64,000 nt of DNA from Lysinibacillus sp. SGAir0095. GTDB lineage: Bacteria; Bacillota; Bacilli; Bacillales_A; Planococcaceae. The DNA lies in assembly GCF_005491425.1 (NCBI RefSeq), contig NZ_CP028083.1, positions 458,001 through 522,000 of the forward strand. The letters run 5' to 3'. Positions 26,301-35,157 of this stretch are shown here, in pieces; position 1 is the stretch's first letter; each line of letters opens with the position of its first letter. The notes beneath the pieces are model-generated. The model saw nothing but the letters and a program-made list of their open reading frames with translations. It had not been told where the DNA came from and ran no database searches. Position numbers and translations under genes: made by a program.

Positions 26301-27182
26301 ATGAAAGAAATAAGAATGATAAAAACTATTAAAATGATAGTTCTTCCATTAGCTTTAAGTGCAATGCTTGTAGGTTGCTCAAGTGGAAATTCTTCAATGA
26401 TTGCATCTGTTGATGGAGAAAAAATAACTGAAGCTGAATTAAATGAAGCATTAACAGCTCAATATGGTGTGGAAGTATTAGATACACTAATTACAGATAA
26501 GATTATTGAATTAGAGGCAGAAAAGTTAGATGTATCTGTAACGGATGAAGAAATAGAAGAGGAATACGAAGATTATACTAACGAATATGGAGGCGAGGAA
26601 GCCTTTCTTGAAGTTATCTCTTCTTATAATATGGCTGTAGAAGATGTAAAGGAAGATATTAAAGTATATCTTTTAACGTTAAAATTGATGGAAGACTATG
26701 TTGAAATCACTGACGAAGAAGTAGAAACATACTTCGAGGAAAATAAAGCTACTTATGGACAAGCAGCCGAAGTAGAAGCAAATCATATTTTAGTAGAGGA
26801 TGAGAAGACGGCTCAAGAAGTTATTGGAAAATTAAATGCCGGAGAAGATTTTGCAGAACTTGCAAAAGAATACTCAACAGACACTGCTACTAAAGAGGAT
26901 GGTGGAAATTTAGGTTACTTTGGTAAAGGTGAGATGGAAGAAGCATTCGAAAATGCGGCATTCACAATCGAAATAGATTCAGTCAGTGAGCCGGTTGAAA
27001 CAGATTATGGTTTTCATGTAATTAAAGTAACGGACAAGATAGAAGAAAAAGAAGCTGAATTTGAAGATGTTAAAGATACAGTATATCAAGATCTTCTAGA
27101 TTCAAAAGTGAATGAACAATATTCAACATGGTTAGAAGAAAAAATGGAAGAATATAAAATTGAAAATAAATTAACAGACTAA
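26301..27182 (+). CDS. PrsA-like foldase lipoprotein (parvulin peptidyl-prolyl isomerase)
   Basis: 293 residues from ATG 26301 (GGGGGA upstream; longer frame rejected). Lipobox LVGC; the N-terminal arm contains IASVDGEKITEAELNEAL as in SurA/PrsA. The parvulin domain (about 150-245) shows EANHILVEDEKTAQEVI, FAELAKEYSTD, GGNLGYFGKGEM and DYGFHVIKV. It helps exported proteins fold at the outer membrane face. It follows a two-component system and a surface-linked gene cluster, so it may assist those products. Length is normal for PrsA. Confidence 0.9.
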   Translation: MKEIRMIKTIKMIVLPLALSAMLVGCSSGNSSMIASVDGEKITEAELNEALTAQYGVEVLDTLITDKIIELEAEKLDVSVTDEEIEEEYEDYTNEYGGEEAFLEVISSYNMAVEDVKEDIKVYLLTLKLMEDYVEITDEEVETYFEENKATYGQAAEVEANHILVEDEKTAQEVIGKLNAGEDFAELAKEYSTDTATKEDGGNLGYFGKGEMEEAFENAAFTIEIDSVSEPVETDYGFHVIKVTDKIEEKEAEFEDVKDTVYQDLLDSKVNEQYSTWLEEKMEEYKIENKLTD

Positions 27183-27203
27183 TATTTATAAAAGTAAGTA
27201 GCA

Positions 27204-27229
27204 GGGGCTAACTAAATAGTCCCTTTTCC
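27204..27229 (+). terminator. Terminator after the PrsA-like gene
   Basis: GGGGCTA and TAGTCCC pair (one G-T) around a 6-nt loop followed by TTTTCCTTTT. Confidence 0.6.
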
Positions 27230-27360
27230 TTTTCTAAAGAAGGTGCTATCGAAGTCCTATTACAAGGTTTTCGAAAGTGTTGACAAAACAGTACTATTCC
27301 TTTTTAAACCCAATAGTATTCACAATGAAACGTTAAAAGTAAGTTAATATAAATAAGTCA

Positions 27361-27440
27361 ATCTTCAATAATCGGGCCATTTTCTTGAATAACAATAACA
27401 AAATCTCAATAATAAAATGGATAATTATGTTAAAATATAA
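27361..27440 (+). repeat. Dispersed repeat, copy 8 (no hairpin)
   Basis: TTCAATAATCGGGCCATTTTC joins the core to the second module, then TTGAATAAC and GGATAATTATGTTAAAATAT, the last ending 8 nt before the Nudix gene ribosome site. It looks more like a promoter-bearing variant than a terminator. Confidence 0.65.
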
Positions 27441-27448
27441 AGGTGATT

Positions 27449-28003
27449 ATGAAGAAATACTCTAAAGTTAACGGGGCAGTTTACTTGAATAAGCTTTCAA
27501 AAAAATGGGGGAGTTATTTGTGTCTGAAAAAAAATCACAGGGCTTTTGGTGTATATGGAATTTGTGTGGAAGACGACAAACTATTGGTGATAAATAAAAA
27601 TGGTGGTCCTTATATAAACCGATATGACCTCCCTGGGGGCAGCTTAGAAGAGGGTGAAACTTTATCTAAGGCAATGAAAAGAGAGTTTACTGAAGAAACA
27701 GGTCTTGAAATCGAGATTGAAGAAAATATAGGTGTCATCGATTTCATACTCCCTTGGATGTGGAGAGATTTTACGGATGTACACCATATTGCAGTTTACT
27801 ATTCTGTAAAAAAAATAGGTGGAGAATTAAGCGTTCCTGAACAGGTCGATGGACAAGATTCACTTGGGGCCTTATGGGTATCGGAGAAAGACGTTTCTAT
27901 GGATAATGCTTCACCACTCGTTCTAAAAGCCTTTGAATGGTTAAGAACCAATAGTTTAGGTATTGATGCTAAAATTTATAAAGATTGGAAGGTCTTAAAA
28001 TAA
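27449..28003 (+). CDS. Nudix hydrolase
   Basis: 184 residues from ATG 27449 (AAGGTG upstream; GTG 27443 is an alternative). The complete Nudix box runs from GGSLEEGETL to REFTEETGLEIE at about residues 63-89, with the metal-binding REFTEE intact. An N-terminal strand GVYGICVEDDKLLVINKNG and a conserved DLPGG precede it. These enzymes cleave nucleoside diphosphates linked to another moiety; specificity is not readable. Single gene between a repeat copy and an IS110-interrupted repeat. Confidence 0.88.
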   Translation: MKKYSKVNGAVYLNKLSKKWGSYLCLKKNHRAFGVYGICVEDDKLLVINKNGGPYINRYDLPGGSLEEGETLSKAMKREFTEETGLEIEIEENIGVIDFILPWMWRDFTDVHHIAVYYSVKKIGGELSVPEQVDGQDSLGALWVSEKDVSMDNASPLVLKAFEWLRTNSLGIDAKIYKDWKVLK

Positions 28004-28051
28004 GTAGGTAGATTGTTATTGTGCTAACAGAGGCTTTAGTTTAATAACGAT

Positions 28052-28058
28052 CTTCAAC
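28052..28058 (+). repeat. Left half of a dispersed repeat split by IS110 copy 1
   Basis: TTCAACA abuts the IS left end; the continuation ATCGGGCGCAATTC resumes at 29675 beyond the IS. Joining the two halves rebuilds the core exactly. Confidence 0.75.
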
Positions 28059-28191
28059 AAAACCAGCTAATAGTTGTCAATAATTTTCATTAAAAATAAT
28101 AAAAATATCATGATATACTAAATTTGTGCATACCAAATAACCGTCCAAATTAGATTTGGAAAGTTCAGGATCACTTGGTTAAACTGTTAAA

Positions 28192-29426
28192 TTAAGCTAA
28201 GTCTTGGAAAGAAGCTTTGTTTTTTAATAGTGCATAAATCCAATGTAAGAGTTTGTTTGCACAAGCTATTACAGCTACTCTAAATGGTTTTCCTTCTTCT
28301 CGTTTTTTATCATAAAACGCCCGTAATTTCTTATTACGAGGAAGGATTTCATCCGTTGTTTTCTGTTTACGACAGTCACGAATAGCACATTTAACAGCCA
28401 TATACAAAGCTTGCCGTAGTCTGCTCGAGCCTCTTTTGGTTATTCGATTGTAGGTACCTTTGAAGGTACCAGATTCAAAGACACTTGGATCAAGACCGGC
28501 AAAAGCGACTAGTTTCTTAGGATGATTAAACTTTTCAATTTCCCCAATTTCAGAAATAATCGTTGCAGCGATTTTTTCGCCAATACCGGGAATTGTTCGG
28601 ATAATCTTAGATTCTTCAATACTTTTTGCTAAAGCATCTATCTCATTTTCTAGCATAGATAGATGTTTTTTATATTCAAAGAGCATATTAATATACATTT
28701 CTAAGCTTAGGGCAAGACTAGAATATAAAGCCTTCTGAAAAGGATTTTGAGCTGCTGCAGTCATTAGCTTTTCAGCCTGTTTGTCTGCCCATTGTAAAGA
28801 ACGAGAATTACAAAATTCTTTTATTCTCGTTGTTAATACTTCAGTATTGGCTTTCAATATATCCTCTGAAGTAGGAAATGTATGTAGTATTTTTAAAGAA
28901 ACATCCGAATATAAGTCTCCAAAAACATTACTATATCCAGGAAAAACTTGATCTAAAACTGCCTGAAATTGTAGTTTTGTTTGTACAAACATGCCTGTAA
29001 TATTATCGTGCTGTCTCGTAAGATGACGTAAGTTCGTAAGTTGGATACCACGCTTTTTATAAGGCTCTAAATCCTCCTTATAATACAGCTCGCAGAGGTG
29101 ATTGGCATCAATGATATCTGTTTTTACCTTTCGCAAACTAGAACTTTTTGCTTTATAAGAAATGAGAGGATTTACGATAATGATTAAATAGCCTTTGTCC
29201 TCAAAATATTGAACAACTGGTGTGTGATAATGACCCGTTGATTCCATAACAAGAGGGGGCGTTCTCCTGAAATATCTTCTACTTCTTTAATAAAATCTAA
29301 TAAACTAGCTAACCCATCAAGATCATGTTTTACTTTGAAACTTTTCTTGTAGGGCTTCTTTCTTTCCAAGTATGCTTGAACCTGACTTTCACCTTTTGCT
29401 ACATCCAGACCAATGACTGGATTCAT
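28192..29426 (-). pseudogene. IS110-family transposase, frameshifted
   Basis: Two overlapping frames together match the intact 412-residue transposase at 35692-36930. The N-terminal part (from 29426, MNPVIGLDVAKGESQVQ) runs into LLLWNQRV instead of the expected ESTG, which is found one frame away at the start of the second part (28192-29247, MESTGHYHTPVV). The break lies in a run of five C near 29256. The C-terminal HhH region (IPGIGEKIAATIISEIGE) and serine motif (TKRGSSRLRQAL) are intact. No usual slippery heptamer is present, so a one-base loss or an assembly error is likelier than programmed frameshifting. Confidence 0.85.
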
Positions 29427-29670
29427 TATAATTCCTCCTTCAAAATGATAATTGCCGGTAACCCCTAAATCCTCTTTGTAGTGTCATAGCTTCGCTTGTT
29501 ATACGAGATCATTGTCCCAACCAGCCTCAAACATGTTTCTACAAGTAGGGGGCGAACTGTTTTGCGGACGGGGTCTAGCCCCACGGGCGCGAACGTTCTA
29601 CCCCGGCTACCGTTATCATATATCGATATAAAAAATGGTCAACCAGAAATTTTTTCTGGCTGACCTTATA
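29427..29670 (-). ncRNA. Candidate bridge RNA region of IS110 copy 1
   Basis: The stretch upstream of the transposase is strongly conserved with copy 2 (36931-37150) although non-coding. It includes GGGGTAGAACG, GCGCCCGTGGG, GTCCGCAAAAC, CCCCCTACTTGTA, GCTGGTTGGG and TTTAGGGGTTACCG. One stem changes from GGGG:CCCC here to GGGA:UCUC in copy 2, keeping pairing. In IS110 elements this location encodes the bridge RNA that pairs with donor and target DNA. Confidence 0.6.
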
Positions 29671-29674
29671 ATAC

Positions 29675-29790
29675 GATCGGGCGCAATTCTTGAAAAAGGA
29701 ATTGTGCTTTTTTCAGCAATCGGACCATTTAATAGGAAAGATTTATATTCGAACTGGATAATTATGTTAATATTAAGTGTAAATCGTGAA
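29675..29790 (+). repeat. Right half of the dispersed repeat split by IS110 copy 1
   Basis: ATCGGGCGCAATTCTT / AAGGAATTGTGC hairpin with T6, then CAGCAATCGGACCATTTAAT and GGATAATTATGTTAATATT, so all three modules are present downstream of the insertion. Confidence 0.75.
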
Positions 29791-29880
29791 GAAATGCACT
29801 TAAAGTGATAGGCAGTTTTCTTGAAATATTCATTGTCAATTAGCGAATGAATTCAATGTTAAAAACTAGGGAGTGAGAAA

Positions 29881-30504
29881 ATGGTAAATAAAGAAATTAT
29901 TGAACCTAAAAGTTACCCTATTAGTTTGTTTGAACAAAAAAAGGAAACAAATAACTTAGCTATTGTATTACCTGGCGCTGGTTACACAACTAAAGCTCCG
30001 TTATTACACTATACAACTGGACTATTTTACACTAAAGGTTTTGATGTATTACACATTAACTATACCTTTACTAGAAAAGAAATATCTATTTTAAATGAAA
30101 GAGATTTCGCAAGTGATGTACTTCTTTCAATAGACTCCGCAATCAAGGGGAAAAAATATAATAATTATTATGTAGTTGCTAAATCAATAGGAACAAAAAC
30201 TATAAGGTATTTGATAGATAATTTAAAGCTGAGAAATGCAAAAATAATATGGTTGACTCCATTACTACAAAATGATGATGTATTTAATACAATGGTTAAC
30301 GGTAATAATAAAGGACTTTGTGTTATTGGTGATAGAGATAGCTGTTATATAGTCGAGCGTTTTGAAAAATTGAAAAACAATCAAAACCTTACATTAAAAG
30401 TGGTTGAGGGTGGAAATCACAGTTTAGATCTTGAAGAAGACCCGATACAATCGATTGAAATATTAAAAGGTGTAATATCTGATATTAATAAGTTCTTAAG
30501 CTAA
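29881..30504 (+). CDS. Alpha/beta hydrolase
   Basis: 207 residues. After LAIVLPGAGYTTKAPLLHY (oxyanion region) comes the nucleophile elbow AKSIGT with Ser102, then the acidic residue in VIGDRDSCY (Asp151 or 153) and the His in GGNHSLDL (His180), a complete triad. No signal peptide, so cytoplasmic. Many small Bacillus hydrolases of this build are unassigned esterases or lipases. ATG follows GGGAGTGAG. Single gene flanked by dispersed repeats. Confidence 0.85.
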   Translation: MVNKEIIEPKSYPISLFEQKKETNNLAIVLPGAGYTTKAPLLHYTTGLFYTKGFDVLHINYTFTRKEISILNERDFASDVLLSIDSAIKGKKYNNYYVVAKSIGTKTIRYLIDNLKLRNAKIIWLTPLLQNDDVFNTMVNGNNKGLCVIGDRDSCYIVERFEKLKNNQNLTLKVVEGGNHSLDLEEDPIQSIEILKGVISDINKFLS

Positions 30505-30529
30505 CGAAGCTTATAGTTATATAAACATC

Positions 30530-30590
30530 TTCAACAATCGGGTGCAGTACCTTCTTTAATAAGAAATGCGTCTTTATTCTTGAAAAAGGA
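30530..30590 (+). repeat. Dispersed repeat, copy 10
   Basis: TTCAACAATCGGGTGC, then a hairpin CTTCTTTAATAAGAAATGCG with TCTTTATTCTTG; followed by TTGAAAAAGG. Confidence 0.7.
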
Positions 30591-30713
30591 AAGAACTGGA
30601 GCAGTAATTTTTGTTTTATGATATTTTTTCAATGCTAAATCGGTTGGTAAGGAATTAATATTAATATCAGTAGAATAATACCTCTAAGAAGTTTAATTTT
30701 TGAGGTGAATTTA

Positions 30714-31220
30714 TTGCGATTAATAATACTATTATTTTCACTAATGCTACTTTGTAACGATCCTGTAATAGCAGCACCGAAACAACTCACTCCTATAGAA
30801 AGTCAGTTAATGTCTTTTTTGAATGGTTTACACGTAGTGGAACCGAGACAAGCCGTTGAATTGTGGATATTAGGGGTAAATAATCGAAGTGGTTCTGTTC
30901 AATATGCGATGTTGTCTCCTTCGCTCCAAAAACAATCAAGGGAAAAATTTGAGCAAACTCATTGGGTAACTGGTCAGTCAAGTCCTTGGGTTAGCAACTT
31001 ACGTATTACAAAAGTAGAAAAGCTTAGCGAATCCAAAATGAAGTATACCGTTAAATACGATTTAGAGACATCATATGCACATTTTGGTAGCTGGCAGAAG
31101 GTTATAATCGTGGAAAAGAATCTAGAACCATTTAGAGAATATTGGTTTATTTCATCAATCACTACGAAATATAATCAATGGGAAGCATTTACGCCAGCAG
31201 AGACAGTATTAGAAAAATAA
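30714..31220 (+). CDS. Secreted protein, unknown
   Basis: 168 residues from TTG 30714; GAGGTGA lies 6 nt upstream, whereas the GTG at 30705 would fall inside that site. Signal peptide LIILLFSLMLLCNDPVIA with cleavage before APKQ. The mature domain resembles the NTF2-like secreted proteins of Bacillus: helix-rich start (ESQLMSFLNGLHVVEPRQAVELW) then strands with YAMLSPSLQKQSR and YWFISSI. It should be released or wall-associated. No catalytic motif is visible. Single gene followed by a repeat copy. Confidence 0.72.
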   Translation: MRLIILLFSLMLLCNDPVIAAPKQLTPIESQLMSFLNGLHVVEPRQAVELWILGVNNRSGSVQYAMLSPSLQKQSREKFEQTHWVTGQSSPWVSNLRITKVEKLSESKMKYTVKYDLETSYAHFGSWQKVIIVEKNLEPFREYWFISSITTKYNQWEAFTPAETVLEK

Positions 31221-31256
31221 AGTAGTGTCTAAACAAAGATTACTAATTAAATGTTA

Positions 31257-31297
31257 TTCAACAATCGGGCGCATTCCTATAATGCGTACCTTTTTAA
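31257..31297 (+). repeat. Dispersed repeat, copy 11
   Basis: TTCAACAATCGGGCGCATTCC with hairpin GCGCATT / AATGCGT around CCTAT and then CCTTTTTAATG. It follows the gene ending at 31220. Confidence 0.75.
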
Positions 31298-31371
31298 TGT
31301 GTCCCCAAATTTTTATTTGGGAACGTTACTTAATTTTATTTTGTATACTTTTTTAATCCTTAAAAAGGCGA

Positions 31372-31611
31372 TTATTTAGAATATCTCCCTTTAGTTGATT
31401 TAATTCTTTTGAAGTTTTTCCTTTTTTTATTTTTCTTTTTAAAATAACTCCAGATACGTGTAAGGATAAAGAATACTAAGAGGCTAACAAGTACATTGAT
31501 AACTTGATTAAGTATCCATTTATTTGTTAATGATAGACTACTCATTATCCTATAAGTTATGGATATAAAGAAGACTGTGAAGAAACTGTTTAAGAAAATA
31601 TTTTTGTCCAT
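31372..31611 (-). CDS. Small membrane protein
   Basis: 79 residues: two hydrophobic segments (about 5-25 and 33-57) and a very basic tail (KKKNKKRKNFKRIKSTKGR) that should face the cytoplasm. AAGGAG lies 12 nt before the ATG, longer than ideal. It is the only minus-strand gene in this stretch, and copies of the dispersed repeat lie on both sides of it. No family recognised. Confidence 0.55.
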   Translation of the reverse strand: MDKNIFLNSFFTVFFISITYRIMSSLSLTNKWILNQVINVLVSLLVFFILTRIWSYFKKKNKKRKNFKRIKSTKGRYSK

Positions 31612-31688
31612 AACAAGAATTTACTCCTTTACTATATTTCGTATTAATAATATATAACCTTGTTTTTCAACTTAAGCAAGGCCCTTTA

Positions 31689-31731
31689 TTCAACAATCGG
31701 GCGCATTCCTTAAATAAGGAGAGGTTCTTTC
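31689..31731 (+). repeat. Dispersed repeat, copy 12
   Basis: TTCAACAATCGGGCGCATTCC followed by TTAAATAAGGA and a T-rich end; the right arm is partly decayed. Confidence 0.7.
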
Positions 31732-31997
31732 TTCATGAATTGGGCTAGATTGTGGAGCAAGATAAAACAAATTATTTATGTAATGTAGTCGAGGTGAAGG
31801 ATTACATTTAGACGAACAGGGCCGGTTAAGGTTAACTGAAAGAAATAGACTAGGATGTAAATGATGTTCAAAATTAAAAAAACTGATTATTGCTAATATT
31901 TTTAAAATATACTATGATTACAATAGTTATACAGGTTACGTAAGTGAAATAACTTGTGTTGGTGTCCTTAATGGTTAAAAACAGTAATGTTGCACAG

Positions 31998-32026
31998 TGC
32001 CTCCAATTATATTGGGGGCATTTTTT
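31998..32026 (+). terminator. Terminator immediately 5' of the group II intron
   Basis: TGCCTCCAAT and ATTGGGGGCA pair around a 3-nt loop and are followed by T6 (32021-32026). The intron begins 3 nt later. Confidence 0.8.
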
Positions 32027-32029
32027 AAT

Positions 32030-33914
32030 GTGCGCCCGGCATGGGTAATAACTTGGTGGTGAAAGTCCACTACAGGCTTGGCAGTAGGAACTGTTAGCGA
32101 ATGGCAAGGGTGTCCGTGGTGACGCGGAATCTGAAGGAAGCCGGACGCAAATTCTTGAACTGACGAACAGAAACTATATACAAGGCTGAATCGGGACGGA
32201 CGAGTTTGCATTACAAAACGAAGTCCAATACTGCCCAAATCCCGTACAGTAAATATAGCAGTTACATGAGAAGAAGGTTATTACTCTTACCCGGGGAGGT
32301 CTCATGAGGGTTATTCAATTAACAATCAATTTAGTGATAACTTGATGAATTATGAGAAGTCAGCAGACGTCATAGTAGTTTCCTTTCGGAAATGAAGGAC
32401 TGAACAATCTTAAATCTTGGAAAACAAGGAGGTATAGATATTCCGTATAATCGCAGAAAACATCGTGGTAAAGTCCGAAAGATGGCTACCTGTTAAGAGA
32501 TAAGTTGGAAACTAAAGGGTAAATAGGAGTGCGTAGGAATATCAATATGGATATGAAAGAACAGGATGGTATCAATTTAATCGATAAAGTCATTGCAAAT
32601 AACAATCTCTGGAGAGCATACAAGAAAGTAAAAGCAAATAATGGTGCATCAGGGGTTGATGGAATTACAGTAGTACAATTAAAGTCACACATGAAGAAAT
32701 ACTACGAACCTCTTAAAAGGAAGCTAAAAGATGGAACTTACCAACCTCAACCAGTCAAAAGAGTTGCCATACCAAAACCGGACGGTTCTAAACGATATCT
32801 AGGAATACCTTGCGTTTTAGATAGAGTCGTTCAACAAGCTATTCTTCAAGTAATTGAACCGATTATAGACCCACACTTTTCAGAATATAGTTTTGGATTT
32901 CGGAAAGGCAGAAACGCCCACCAAGCTATTAAATCAGCACAACAATATTACGAAGAAGGTTATCGAGTTGTAGTAGACTGTGATTTGAAAAGTTACTTCG
33001 ACACAATACATCATCAAAGGTTAAGAGCGTATTTAGAAGAATTCATATCAGATAAAATTGTTTTAAAATTAATATGGAAATTCCTTCGTTCAGGTATTCT
33101 TGACCGAGATATCTATATCGAAACGAAAGATGGTGCTCCGCAAGGTGGACCTTTGTCTCCTATTTTAGCAAATGTCTATTTAAATAAACTAGATAGAGAA
33201 TTAGAAAAGAGAGAACATCGTTTTATTAGATATGCGGATGATTTCGTCATCTATGTGAAAAGTGTTCGAGCTGGGGAGCGGGTAATGGAAAGTATCAAGA
33301 AATACATCGAGGATGACCTACATTTAACAATTAACCAAAAGAAAAGTAAGGTTTGTGGTGCAACATCAGCAACATTCCTCGGCTTTAATATTCAAAATTT
33401 AATGGGAAAGTCGGATGCCGACCAAGTAAGTCGGCCAAGCAACGATTCAAAGACAAGTTAAAGAAGAATACAAGCCGGAAAATGAGTGGAACTTTTGAAG
33501 AAATAGTAAAGAAAATTAATCAAATCACAACTGGATGGATTAATTACTACGGGATCTCAAGAATGAAGAAATTCATTTTTGAAACTCAGAAATGGTTAAA
33601 CCATCGATTAAGACAACTCATATGGAAGAGATGGAAGAAACCAAAGACTAAATATAAGATGCTTCGTAAATATGGAACTAACCATGATGACGCAATGAAA
33701 TTAGCAAACTCCCGTAAGGGATATTGGAGAATATCACGAAGTGAAATCCTCCAACGAGCTATAACAAAAGATAGGCTCATAAAGTGGAAACTAAAAGACA
33801 TCTCCTTACTTTATGAGCAACGATACTTAAAAGGTTGAACCGCCGTATACGGAACCGTACGTACGGTGGCGTGAGATGTCGACTAGCCAAATAATGGTTA
33901 GTCTCCTACTCGAT
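32030..33914 (+). mobile_element. Group II intron
   Basis: The 5' boundary GTGCGCCCGGC and the following 480 nt have the domain I features of bacterial group II introns. The reverse transcriptase/maturase frame occupies the domain IV position. Near the 3' end, GAACCGCCGTATACGG ... CGTACGTACGGTGGCG (33837-33871) forms domain V, and a bulged domain VI hairpin ends at CTACTCGAT (33914). It sits just after an intrinsic terminator, the preferred target of class C introns, though I cannot assign the class firmly. Confidence 0.82.
32547..33838 (+). pseudogene. Group II intron reverse transcriptase/maturase, frameshifted
   Basis: The first frame (to 33461) carries the RT domain: GVDGITVVQLK, VAIPKPDGSKRYLGIP, FGFRKGRNAHQA, DCDLKSYFD, GAPQGGPLSPILANVYL and the catalytic RYADDFV. 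It then derails after QNLMGK. In the next frame, from about 33408, the expected VGCRPSKSAKQRFKDKL follows and runs into the maturase domain (GTFEEIVKKINQITTGWINYYG to YEQRYLKG). A single base missing in ATGGGAAAG at 33403-33410 explains it. Without correction the maturase half is lost, so this copy cannot move on its own. No endonuclease domain is present. Confidence 0.85.
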
Positions 33915-33934
33915 TTTATAGGAGAGTGAATAAA

Positions 33935-34966
33935 TTGATTTTAGAAAAAGATTACACAAACACGTTTGAAGGAGTACATACTCATGTAAAAGAAAGTGCA
34001 GAAAAGATGGGTTCCAGCGGAGGCGCTTTATATATTATTCAAAACGACAAAGTCGTAACAGAATCTTATTTTGGTAAACAGTCGAATGATATACATGCTA
34101 GAGATGTGAAATCAGACACTCAATTCCACATTGCCTCTGTAAGAAAAGCTTATATAGGTTTTGCTGCTGCTTACGCTATATACAATGGCTACTTTTCCAT
34201 TGATGATTCGATTCGACAGTTTGTTGAAGACTCTCATTTGTCAGCATACGAAGGTGTAACCATTCGTCATTTATTAACTCACACCCATGGATTAAAAATA
34301 GAAAATGGTAAATTGATAAGTGAATATAAACCCGGTGAATCATGGGCATATAGAGGTCCCAGTATTGATTTGTTGACAACTATTATCAAAAAAACAACGG
34401 GACGATCTGTTGCCGATATTGTAAATGAGCAAGTCTTTGAGCCAGTTGGCTTCCAATCAACAGAATGGATTAAGATGAGTCAGCCTCATTTAAAAATTGC
34501 AAACACTTTAAGAGATGCAGATGACATCATTTGGACTGAGACAGATGTAGTAGATGGTTCAGGAATGAATATGTATGTGTCTGCACAAGAGCTTGCTTTA
34601 TGGGGTTACATTCATTTAACAGAAGGAAAATGGGGAGGAAAACAACTTATTCCTAGAGAAATCATTCAAATGGCAACATCCATTCAGACGCCCAACCCAA
34701 AACTTCCTATTCATAAGAACGGTTTTTTATGGTTTGTTAAAGACACAAACCATAACTTTAATCAAATAGGGGATACAGTTCCTAAAGGCTCCTATCAATT
34801 ACTCGGCTATACAAATGTGGCTCTGCTCGTCATTCCAGAGGAAAACGTAGTAGCAGTAAGAATGTTCAACCGATATGGTTCACCAGAAGGATACGACTAT
34901 CTCAAAGATATTCGCTCCTTTGGAGACACTGTTTATAAATGGTCTATAAAATCAACAATGCAATAA
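33935..34966 (+). CDS. Serine beta-lactamase / penicillin-binding-like hydrolase
   Basis: 343 residues from TTG 33935 (GGAGAG 8 nt upstream; GTG 33926 would be too close). The class C/AmpC-type SxxK motif is SVRK (Ser68, Lys71), with HLLTHTHGL and WAYRGPS in the Tyr motif position, and GYTNVALLVIP near the end. No signal peptide is visible, so it is probably a cytoplasmic esterase-like member rather than a drug-resistance enzyme. It starts 20 nt after the group II intron, which may have separated it from its native promoter. Confidence 0.82.
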   Translation: MILEKDYTNTFEGVHTHVKESAEKMGSSGGALYIIQNDKVVTESYFGKQSNDIHARDVKSDTQFHIASVRKAYIGFAAAYAIYNGYFSIDDSIRQFVEDSHLSAYEGVTIRHLLTHTHGLKIENGKLISEYKPGESWAYRGPSIDLLTTIIKKTTGRSVADIVNEQVFEPVGFQSTEWIKMSQPHLKIANTLRDADDIIWTETDVVDGSGMNMYVSAQELALWGYIHLTEGKWGGKQLIPREIIQMATSIQTPNPKLPIHKNGFLWFVKDTNHNFNQIGDTVPKGSYQLLGYTNVALLVIPEENVVAVRMFNRYGSPEGYDYLKDIRSFGDTVYKWSIKSTMQ

Positions 34967-35157
34967 CATCAATGTTTGGAAGGTGTTTAGAGCTATTCAA
35001 ATGAATTTATTATTCCACAAAATGGCCATATTGGGAGGATTACATTTATTTAACGGAGCAGATTGCTTTAAATCTTATTGTAACTTTTTTATGTTTTAAT
35101 CGACTAATTATCAAGAGTTTTATGAATTAGAACCGACTGAAAGGTAAGGGGATTGTA

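Larger units (their letters stand above)
28059..29674 (-). mobile_element. IS110-family element, copy 1
   Basis: The element contains a DEDD-type transposase gene (frameshifted) on the minus strand and about 245 bp of non-coding DNA upstream of it. There are no terminal inverted repeats, as usual for IS110. Its left end AAACCAGCTAATAGTTGTC is identical to that of copy 2. It is inserted in the core of a dispersed repeat between TTCAACA and ATCGGGCGC; the boundary is uncertain by one or two bases because of shared A residues. Confidence 0.8.
31612..32029. other. Intergenic region up to the group II intron
   Basis: 418 bp. It holds one dispersed repeat (31689-31731), an unassigned open stretch around 31800 (LDEQGRLRLTERNRLG, no start), and a strong terminator at 31998-32026. 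I see no complete gene. Confidence 0.5.

Noticed and set aside
29184-29260. Programmed -1 frameshift in IS110 copy 1
   Set aside because: IS110 transposases are single-frame, the second copy is intact in one frame, and no slippery heptamer of the usual type is present.
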